From positions 1 to 7,858 of the forward strand of contig JAJZMO010000316.1 of assembly GCA_021798235.1 (NCBI GenBank): DNA of 7,858 nucleotides. The letters are read 5' to 3'. Position numbers and translations under genes: made by a program. This DNA comes from Acidobacteriota bacterium. Lineage in GTDB: Bacteria; Acidobacteriota; Terriglobia; Terriglobales; Acidobacteriaceae. Shown here one piece after another: positions 1 to 5,514 of the stretch. A model generated the notes under the pieces. The model ran no database searches. It worked only from the letters and a program-made list of their open reading frames with translations, and was not told where the DNA came from. Position 1 is the first letter of the stretch; every line of letters begins with the position of its first letter.

Positions 1-8
1 CCTTCCAC

Positions 9-17
9 TGATAAAAT
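9..17 (+). promoter_or_regulatory. Possible extended -10 promoter of the permease gene
   Basis: The sequence TGATAAAAT is an extended -10 element (TGn followed by TAAAAT), with one mismatch to TGnTATAAT. It lies 19 bases before an AGGAG ribosome-binding site and 30 bases before the presumed start at 47, so a short leader would result. The -35 region would fall outside the window, so only half of the promoter is visible. The AT-rich run stands out against GC-rich surroundings, but a chance match is possible. Confidence 0.35.
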
Positions 18-35
18 TCAGATACCCGCCCGCAC

Positions 36-40
36 AGGAG
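36..40 (+). promoter_or_regulatory. Ribosome-binding site (AGGAG) that argues for a start at 47
   Basis: AGGAG matches the anti-Shine-Dalgarno consensus. Six bases later comes ATC at 47, in frame with the permease. No ATG, GTG or TTG lies at a suitable distance. The first ordinary start codon in frame is the TTG at 86, which is 45 bases away and has no good site of its own. Confidence 0.4.
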
Positions 41-46
41 CGCGCC

Positions 47-802
47 ATCCACACCGAAATCCTGCCCGTTCTGCTCATTCTGCTTTTGGCCACGCTGGTC
101 CGCTCCACCTTTGGCTTTGGCGAGGCGCTGGTCGCAGTGCCCTTGCTCGCGCTCTGCATTCCGGTGCAGGAGGCCGCGCCGCTGGCCGTGCTGGTCTCCA
201 TCACCATTGCGGCCATCGTTGTCGCGCAGGATTGGCGGCACATCCATCTGCGCAGCGCGGGCTGGCTGCTCGGCGCATCCGCCCTGGGCATTCCCTGCGG
301 AGTGCTGCTGCTGCAACACGGCCATCCACGCGCCATCAAGGCCGCGCTCGCCTTGGCGATTTTGGCCTTTGCGGCCTATGCGCTCACAAGAAAAACTCCA
401 TCCGCACAATCGCTAGAGCCACTGCCCACACACGAGCCGCGCCGCTGGCTCATTTTGTTTGGATTTTTTGCTGGAGTAATGGGCGGAGCCTTCGGCATGA
501 ACGGGCCGCCGCTGGTGCTCTACGGCTCCCTGCGCCGCTGGACTGCGCAGCAATTTCGCGCCACGCTGCAAGCCTATTTTTTGCCAGCCAGCCTGCTGGG
601 CATGGTGGCGTATGGGCGGGTCGGCCTGTGGACGCACGCCGTCACGCACAACTATCTGCTGGCGCTTCCGGTCGTGCTGCCCGCGGTGTGGCTCGGCGGC
701 CTGCTGCATCGGCGCATTTCGGCAGTGGCCTTCCAGAAATATATCTACGCGGGCCTCTGCGGAATTGGAATTCTTCTGCTGCTGCAAGCGCTGCGCCCAT
801 AG
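47..802 (+). CDS. TauE/SafE family (sulfite exporter-like) membrane permease
   Basis: Integral membrane protein of the TauE/SafE (former DUF81) family. Members are proposed to export sulfite, sulfoacetate or other small anions across the inner membrane; the substrate here cannot be told. With the start at 47 it has 251 residues, the usual family size, and about eight hydrophobic segments. The two half-repeats each carry a Gly-rich motif: FGFGEALVAVPLL near residues 22-34 and GVMGGAFGMNGPP at 143-155, the latter typical of the second TauE half. A positively charged loop (about residues 113-134) separates the halves. The start is uncertain. TTG at 86 would give 238 residues but would cut into the first helix, whereas an AGGAG at 36-40 points to ATC at 47. 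The frame is also open to the left edge, so a start outside the window is not excluded. The gene ends in TAG and converges on hppA. Confidence 0.82.
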   Translation: MHTEILPVLLILLLATLVRSTFGFGEALVAVPLLALCIPVQEAAPLAVLVSITIAAIVVAQDWRHIHLRSAGWLLGASALGIPCGVLLLQHGHPRAIKAALALAILAFAAYALTRKTPSAQSLEPLPTHEPRRWLILFGFFAGVMGGAFGMNGPPLVLYGSLRRWTAQQFRATLQAYFLPASLLGMVAYGRVGLWTHAVTHNYLLALPVVLPAVWLGGLLHRRISAVAFQKYIYAGLCGIGILLLLQALRP

Positions 803-870
803 TCTGCGCCCAAAAGTTGCCTCCAGCAGCTGACATCCAGAGGCCTGCGTCGGGGCAAATTCCCTCCCGC

Positions 871-2997
871 CTACAAAAAGAGCGGAGCCAGCACAAACGT
901 TACCGTGCAGAGGAGTTTGATGAGCACGTGAATCGACGGCCCGGCAGTATCTTTGAATGGATCGCCCACCGTGTCTCCAACCACGGCAGCCCTGTGCGCC
1001 TCAGAACCTTTGCCGCCGTGCGCGCCGGTCTCAATATATTTTTTCGCATTGTCCCAAGCTCCGCCGCCGTTGTTCATGAAGATGGCAAACAACACGCCGG
1101 AGATGGTGCCCACCATCAACAGGCCGGCCACCGACTCGGCAGCCAGCGTGGGATCGGCAGCCGTGTTGAATGCGCGAAACGCAAAGCCCACCAGCACCGG
1201 CACGCCCACAGCCAGCAGCCCAGGAGCCACCATCGCCCGCAACGCGCCCCGCGTCACAATATCCACGCAGGTGCGGTAATCCGGCTCCGCCTCATTCTGC
1301 ATAATCTCCGGGTGCTCTCGGAACTGGCGCCGCACCTCGTGAATCACCGTCTGCGCCACGCGGCCCACGGCCTGAATCGCCAGCGCGCTGAAGAGGATCA
1401 CCAGCGCCGCACCGATGAGCGCCGCGACAAAGACGGGCGGCTTACTCAAATCCACGGCGCGAAAAACAAAGTGGAGATCCCCAGTCTTCTTGCGAATCAA
1501 CTCCGTAATCGCGTCGAGGTAGGCAGAGAACAGCAGGAAGGCCGCCAGCGCTGCGGAGCCGATCGCATAGCCCTTGGTGAGCGCTTTGGTCGTGTTGCCG
1601 ATTGCGTCCAGCCGGTCGGTGCGGCGGCGCACATCCTCCGGCGCGCCCGACATCTCCACAATGCCGCCCGCGTTGTCGCTGATGGGGCCAAAGGTATCCA
1701 TCGCCAAAATGTAGGCTGCCGTGGCCAACATGCCCATGGTGGCAATCGCTGTTCCATAGATGCCCGCACCGCGCACGCCAGGCAACGCATGCAAGCCGCA
1801 GAAGTATGAGCCGAGGATCGAGGCCGAAATCGCCAGCACCGGCAACGCCGTCGACTCCATGCCCACGGCGAGGCCCGCGATGATATTCGTAGCCGCGCCA
1901 GAGAGGGACGCGCGCGCAATCGACAACACCGGGCGGTAGCGATATTCGGTGTAATACTGCGTGATCCAGACAAACAAAAAGCAATTCGCCATGCCGATGA
2001 TGCCCGCGCCAAAGAACCAATGATTGTTCTGCAACAAATAGCGCACTGCAATATAAAAACCAATCAACGCAAAGAAGGTCGCCACCAGATAGCCGCGATT
2101 GAGGGCCGTCATGGGATCTTCTTCTTCGTTCTTCAACCGCACGCTCAAAATGCCTGCGATCGAAGCCAGCAAGCCAAAGGCCCGCGCCACAAAGGGAAAG
2201 AGCAGCCCCAGAATGCCGAACTTGGCAAAGAGCACTACGGCCAGAATCATCGCGCCGATATTTTCCGCAGCGGTGGATTCGAAGAGGTCGGCACCACGGC
2301 CCGCGCAATCGCCTACGTTGTCACCAACCAGATCGGCGATGACTGCCGGGTTGCGTGGATCGTCTTCAGGAATGCCAGCTTCCACCTTGCCGACCAGGTC
2401 AGCGCCCACATCCGCAGCCTTGGTGTAGATGCCGCCGCCGAGCTGTGCGAAGAGCGCAACAAAGCTCGCGCCAAATCCAAAACCAACAATTTCATACGGA
2501 ACCTGCTGCGGATTGCGCATGCCGCCGAAGGCTAAAAACAAAATGCCCACGCCCAGCAGCGAAAGCGCGACCACGGAAAGTCCCGTAACCGCACCGCCGC
2601 GCAAAGCCAGTTGAAAGGAACGATTCAGGCTGGTCCTTCCGGCAGCGGCTGTGCGCAGGTTGGCGCGAATGGAGACCAGCATGCCGGAAAGACCCGCCAG
2701 CCCGGAGCAGATTGCGCCTGCAAAAAATGCAATCACTGTGCGCCAGGCCAACTCCAACCCTTTGCTGGAAAAATACATGCCGAAAAGCGCGGCACCTGCA
2801 AGCAGGCTGAACAGGTAGATCGTCTTGTATTGACGCCACAAGAATGCCTCCGCGCCCTCACGAATCGCGGCGGCGATTTTCTGCATGGCGGGCGTGCCTG
2901 TATCGGCTGCCAACACCTGCCGCGCAAACAAACCCGCAGCCAGAAGCGCGAGCACGCTCACGCCCAAAAAGAAATCCACCCACGCTGTGACAGACAC
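871..2997 (-). CDS. hppA: K+-independent proton-translocating membrane pyrophosphatase (V-PPase type)
   Basis: Hydrolyses pyrophosphate to phosphate and couples this to ion pumping across the inner membrane, recovering energy from biosynthetic PPi. Counted from GTG 2997 it has 708 residues, a normal size, and many membrane helices. The substrate-binding motifs are all present: DVGADLVGKVE (196-206), EDDPRNP (211-217), DNVGDCAG (226-233), DNAKKYIE (649-656) and GDTVGDPFKDTAGPS (674-688). GNTTKALTKG (467-476) has Lys471 and Thr474 where K+-dependent enzymes have Ala and usually Gly. This is the known signature of the K+-independent, H+-pumping subfamily. The frame can also start at GTG 3003, but GGGAGG at 3009-3004 touches that codon and sits 6 bases from GTG 2997, so 2997 is preferred. 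The gene lies downstream of the DoxX-like gene on the same strand after 272 bases and converges on the permease. No frameshift or missing motif was seen. Confidence 0.97.
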   Translation of the reverse strand: MSVTAWVDFFLGVSVLALLAAGLFARQVLAADTGTPAMQKIAAAIREGAEAFLWRQYKTIYLFSLLAGAALFGMYFSSKGLELAWRTVIAFFAGAICSGLAGLSGMLVSIRANLRTAAAGRTSLNRSFQLALRGGAVTGLSVVALSLLGVGILFLAFGGMRNPQQVPYEIVGFGFGASFVALFAQLGGGIYTKAADVGADLVGKVEAGIPEDDPRNPAVIADLVGDNVGDCAGRGADLFESTAAENIGAMILAVVLFAKFGILGLLFPFVARAFGLLASIAGILSVRLKNEEEDPMTALNRGYLVATFFALIGFYIAVRYLLQNNHWFFGAGIIGMANCFLFVWITQYYTEYRYRPVLSIARASLSGAATNIIAGLAVGMESTALPVLAISASILGSYFCGLHALPGVRGAGIYGTAIATMGMLATAAYILAMDTFGPISDNAGGIVEMSGAPEDVRRRTDRLDAIGNTTKALTKGYAIGSAALAAFLLFSAYLDAITELIRKKTGDLHFVFRAVDLSKPPVFVAALIGAALVILFSALAIQAVGRVAQTVIHEVRRQFREHPEIMQNEAEPDYRTCVDIVTRGALRAMVAPGLLAVGVPVLVGFAFRAFNTAADPTLAAESVAGLLMVGTISGVLFAIFMNNGGGAWDNAKKYIETGAHGGKGSEAHRAAVVGDTVGDPFKDTAGPSIHVLIKLLCTVTFVLAPLFL

Positions 2998-3003
2998 ACG
3001 CAC

Positions 3004-3009
3004 CCTCCC
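3004..3009 (-). promoter_or_regulatory. Ribosome-binding site of hppA
   Basis: On the minus strand GGGAGG is followed by GTGCGTGTG. The spacing is zero to the first GTG (3003) and six bases to the second (2997), so the site favours the second GTG as the start of hppA. Confidence 0.6.
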
Positions 3010-3171
3010 GGCACTGCCTTCTGCCCGCGCGCTCCGGACAACTTCCGACTGCCCTTCGGGATTGCACCCACGATCTCCGCCGGACCCTCCCGCGCGAACA
3101 GTTCACCGTAGCAAGATCCGCTCAGCGCGGCTGTGATGCGAAACACTTCGAGAGACTTGGATTCCATTGGG

Positions 3172-3207
3172 TTGGGAAGGGGATGAGCCTTCGCCCATCC
3201 CTTCCAA
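3172..3207 (-). other. Stem-loop between the DoxX-like gene and hppA
   Basis: The arms at 3172-3188 and 3193-3207 form a long imperfect hairpin with loop 3189-3192 and two single-base bulges. Read as minus-strand RNA, the one non-Watson-Crick position in the inner stem is a G-U pair. Read as plus-strand RNA it is an A-C mismatch. The structure therefore fits the minus strand, which is the direction of both flanking genes. It begins 63 bases after the DoxX-like stop codon. No T-run follows, so it is not a canonical intrinsic terminator. It may be a 3'-end or processing structure, or part of the hppA leader. The rest of the 266-bp gap (3004-3269) shows no promoter or known riboswitch that I can recognise. 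Confidence 0.5.
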
Positions 3208-3269
3208 CACAAAAGTATTCGCGCGATTTGAGTCGCTGCGGGGCGGCACAGGACGGAATCCAGCTTTCC

Positions 3270-4025
3270 CTAGGTGCGTTTTCGTTGCGCATCCGCCGCA
3301 ATCGAGTCCGCCACAACCCAGGCTGCCGCTGCCATGGCCAGGGAAATGCCGTTGCCCGCCCAGGAAAAATGCTCGTGCGGTGCGCTAAAGAGTTTGGGCA
3401 GCCAGATGAGAATCTCAAAACCGACGATCATGACCGCCAGCAGGCGCGCAGCCAGTGGAGCGAGCACTCCGGTCAGTATGGATACGGCGGCCATCAGAAA
3501 AAATACCGTGGTCGCGGCGGCCCAAAAAATTTGCCCCGGCGGAAGCCAACGAGGAACCCAGGCCGGGATCGCCGAAAAATATACGATGTGATCCAGAGCA
3601 AAAGAAATTGCGCAGACTCCGTAGAGGCGACTGATCCCAGCCCGCTTACCTGCCAGAGCTGGGCCGACTGGAGCCAGCCAGGCAAACAGCACCAGCCCGC
3701 CGATCCCCAGCGAGGCCTCCTCAAAAAAATTACCCCAGGAGTCGTACACTCGCGGGGCTTCCAGAATTTTTGGGATCCAGAGCAGCGCAAAGACAGCATA
3801 CAAAGCTGTCAATGCACCCGCGCCAACCCGTGCGCTGCGCGGCCACAACAACGCAACTCCCGCCGCCAACTCCCACAGAGCGACGGCGTCGGCAAGAGCA
3901 GCGTGGTGGGAAAGCGTGTGCGCTACACACTGCCAGTTGGTGGCAAAATCGCTCCACACAAGACCAATCACTCCGAGCGCGATGGCCGCGCCCGCGTAAA
4001 AATACCTGCCTAGATTCGATGGCAT
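3270..4025 (-). CDS. DoxX-like integral membrane protein, eight helices in two halves
   Basis: Predicted inner-membrane protein of 251 residues with about eight hydrophobic segments, resembling DoxX/DoxD-like family proteins. The C-terminal half is the most typical: WLPPGQIFW at 160-168, SILTG at 182-186 and IWLPKLF at 207-213. The two halves are internal repeats at a constant offset of 125 residues: W83/W208, P85/P210, K86/K211, A90-P91/A215-P216 and S96-W97/S221-W222. The C-terminus (ADAQRKRT) is charged and probably cytoplasmic. The biochemical role is unknown. DoxX proteins have been linked to quinone or thiosulfate oxidation and to oxidative stress, but nothing here supports a specific reaction. 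The start is ATG 4025 with GGGGAG eight bases upstream. The frame stays open to 4340, but that upstream stretch (residues such as HRCQASVWPQILRRKN) is not membrane-like and is not counted. The gene is divergent from the esterase and upstream of hppA on the same strand. Confidence 0.75.
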   Translation of the reverse strand: MPSNLGRYFYAGAAIALGVIGLVWSDFATNWQCVAHTLSHHAALADAVALWELAAGVALLWPRSARVGAGALTALYAVFALLWIPKILEAPRVYDSWGNFFEEASLGIGGLVLFAWLAPVGPALAGKRAGISRLYGVCAISFALDHIVYFSAIPAWVPRWLPPGQIFWAAATTVFFLMAAVSILTGVLAPLAARLLAVMIVGFEILIWLPKLFSAPHEHFSWAGNGISLAMAAAAWVVADSIAADAQRKRT

Positions 4026-4033
4026 ACCATGTT

Positions 4034-4039
4034 CTCCCC
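4034..4039 (-). promoter_or_regulatory. Ribosome-binding site of the DoxX-like gene
   Basis: GGGGAG on the minus strand lies eight bases before ATG 4025. It decides the start of the DoxX-like protein against the longer open frame that reaches 4340. A second ATG at 4030 is closer but out of frame. Confidence 0.6.
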
Positions 4040-4131
4040 ACAGAAGATCGCAAGGGCGTCGCCGCGATGGGCACCGCCGTGCGTCCAGCAAGATACGGCT
4101 CCGATGTCGCCATGTGGGGATGTCGGTAGGT

Positions 4132-4142
4132 GGAACCGTTCC
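4132..4142. repeat. Short palindrome in the divergent intergenic region
   Basis: GGAACCGTTCC is a perfect 5-bp inverted repeat around one central base. It lies about mid-way in the 286-bp gap between the divergent DoxX-like gene and the esterase, where an operator would be expected. It occurs once in the region and no bound regulator is known, so an operator role is only a possibility. No convincing -35/-10 pair was found for either gene in 4026-4311. A weak candidate for the esterase is TTGCGC (4250-4255) with TGTTAT (4271-4276) at 15-base spacing. Confidence 0.25.
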
Positions 4143-4153
4143 GAAAATACAGT

Positions 4154-4197
4154 GTGGCCAGCATACATCAGTTGATGGCTGGCTTCCCACGTTTTTT
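4154..4197 (+). terminator. Hairpin followed by six T in the esterase leader
   Basis: On the plus strand GTG-GCCAGC (4154-4162) pairs with GCTGGC (4178-4183) and CAC (4188-4190). CATC (4166-4169) pairs with GATG (4174-4177) around the loop AGTT. The stem has a 3-base bulge (ATA) on one side and a 4-base bulge (TTCC) on the other. One G and then six T follow (4192-4197). This resembles an imperfect intrinsic terminator pointing towards the esterase, 115 bases ahead of its ATG. No plus-strand gene lies upstream, so if functional it would act as an attenuator or end a short leader transcript. The bulges make this uncertain. Confidence 0.3.
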
Positions 4198-4301
4198 CTG
4201 CGAAGAATTTGGGGCCAAACGCTTGCCTGGCACCGGTGAATCCATCCGTTTGCGCCTGCAATTGCCCGCTTGTTATGGTGGGCTGTACGAAATTCGGGCA
4301 C

Positions 4302-4305
4302 GAGG
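4302..4305 (+). promoter_or_regulatory. Ribosome-binding site of the esterase gene
   Basis: GAGG ends six bases before ATG 4312. It supports that start over the in-frame TTG at 4270, which would place a tryptophan-rich stretch in front of the signal peptide. Confidence 0.5.
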
Positions 4306-4311
4306 TGGCAT

Positions 4312-5397
4312 ATGCAATCTTCGTTGGGTGCGATTGGCAAAGGCTTCGTTGGGATGCTGGCAATCAGCGCGAGTGCGCTCTTGCCGTCTGCCGCTGCGCA
4401 GACACCATCCTATCCACAGACCGACAGCAGCGTGATTGACGCCACCGGCACGGCCCACATCACGCGCGTGGTGCCGGTGCCCACAACCGTCAGTCCGCAG
4501 GCGCAAAAATACCTAGCGCAGCCGGTGCCTGATGTTGCAGGCCACCGATCCTTGGCACTGCGCCGCAGCCAAACCGATGCCTGGCAGACGCGCGCAGGGC
4601 AGCAGTGGCAGGCCATCAACCCGGTACATCTGCACCTGCAAACCATGGCGGGGGTGCCGGTGCGCGTGGTGGAGCCATTGCAGATTCCTGCCAACAAACG
4701 CGACCGCGTGTTGCTGAATCTACACGGTGGCGGCTTCAACTCGGACTCTGGCTCGCTGACGGAAACCATTCCCATCGCGTATCGGACCCAGACCAAGGTG
4801 ATCTCTGTGCTCTACCGGCTCGCTCCAGAGCATCCCTTCCCCGCAGCGGTTGAGGACGCAATCGCCGTATACAAACAACTGCTCCAAACCTATGCGCCGC
4901 AAAAGATCGCCATCTACGGTACCTCCGCAGGTGCGGTGCTGACGCCTGAGGTGGCCGTGCGCCTGCGCCAGCTTGGCTTGCCGCTACCGGGCGCGCTCGG
5001 CATCTTCTCTGGCTTTGGCGATTTCAGCCAACCCGGGGACTCGCGCTCCCTCTTCGCGCTGCGCGGACTCTCTGGCCATCTGGATCCACCGGGCACTGCC
5101 AACCCAGACAGCGCTTACGTGGGCAAGACCGCCCTTAAAGATCCGGTTCTTTCTCCTCTCTACGCGGACTTGCATGGCTTTCCACCCACACTGTTCCTCA
5201 CCAGCGAGCGGGATATGTTGTTGAGCGGCACAACGATTCTGCATCGCGCATTTTTACGTGCGGGCGACGATGCGCAGTTGGTCGTCTTTGAAGGCTTGCC
5301 CCACGCATTCTGGTATGACCCAACCCTGCCCGAGTCCCAGGAGGCCAATCAGATCATGGCTGATTTTTTTGATCGCGAACTCGGCCACCACAACTAG
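4312..5397 (+). CDS. Exported alpha/beta hydrolase, HSL-type (family IV) esterase
   Basis: Predicted secreted carboxylic-ester hydrolase of 361 residues in the hormone-sensitive-lipase group (alpha/beta hydrolase fold-3). Residues 1 to about 29 form a Sec-type signal peptide: Lys10, a hydrophobic stretch, then PSAAAQ. The oxyanion-hole motif HGGG is at 138-141. The nucleophile Ser205 lies in GTSAG (203-207), the GTSAG rather than the commoner GDSAG form. The Asp is probably Asp301 in SERDML, and the catalytic His is His331 in GLPHAF. YRLAPEHPFPAA (168-179) is a further family hallmark. All triad residues are present, so activity is expected; small acyl esters are the usual substrates, but the natural one is unknown. 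Residues 30 to about 105 form an extra N-terminal segment, perhaps a cap. The gene starts at ATG 4312, is preceded by a 286-bp divergent gap, and ends 58 bases before a strong terminator shared with the next gene. Confidence 0.9.
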   Translation: MQSSLGAIGKGFVGMLAISASALLPSAAAQTPSYPQTDSSVIDATGTAHITRVVPVPTTVSPQAQKYLAQPVPDVAGHRSLALRRSQTDAWQTRAGQQWQAINPVHLHLQTMAGVPVRVVEPLQIPANKRDRVLLNLHGGGFNSDSGSLTETIPIAYRTQTKVISVLYRLAPEHPFPAAVEDAIAVYKQLLQTYAPQKIAIYGTSAGAVLTPEVAVRLRQLGLPLPGALGIFSGFGDFSQPGDSRSLFALRGLSGHLDPPGTANPDSAYVGKTALKDPVLSPLYADLHGFPPTLFLTSERDMLLSGTTILHRAFLRAGDDAQLVVFEGLPHAFWYDPTLPESQEANQIMADFFDRELGHHN

Positions 5398-5455
5398 AGC
5401 AAATTCCCGTCCCCGCGCGAACGAAACCTGTGGCACCCCAGCACAATCTTTCGCG

Positions 5456-5501
5456 CCAAACAGAACAGCCGTTCGCATTTGCGAACGGCTGTTCTGTTTG
5501 G
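5456..5501. terminator. Perfect 21-bp stem-loop, bidirectional terminator
   Basis: The arms 5456-5476 and 5481-5501 are exact reverse complements over 21 bases around the loop ATTT (5477-5480). The stem lies between two convergent genes, 58 bases after the esterase stop and 13 bases before the stop of the minus-strand gene. A bidirectional terminator is the natural reading. No separate T-run follows on either strand, although the 3' arm on each strand ends in the T-rich stretch TTCTGTTTGG. Confidence 0.75.
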
Positions 5502-5514
5502 GAGATGCCCTTGT

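Noticed and set aside
803..870. Intrinsic terminator between the convergent permease and hppA genes
   Set aside because: Only weak short inverted repeats are present and there is no T-run, so no terminator can be supported.
232..1809. Very long plus-strand open frame (525 codons) running through the permease and antisense to hppA
   Set aside because: Its product is rich in Arg, His and Ala with no fold-like pattern, and both the permease and hppA in other frames match known families throughout. It is a shadow of their codon bias.
3004..3269. Fluoride riboswitch ahead of hppA
   Set aside because: Pyrophosphatase genes are sometimes controlled by fluoride riboswitches, so I looked for the conserved GGNGAUGG and UGAUG.CCUAC elements on the minus strand. 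They are absent.
4026..4340. Upstream extension of the DoxX-like frame to 4340
   Set aside because: The extra 105 residues are not hydrophobic and do not resemble the family, and ATG 4025 has a good ribosome-binding site. The longer frame is open by chance.
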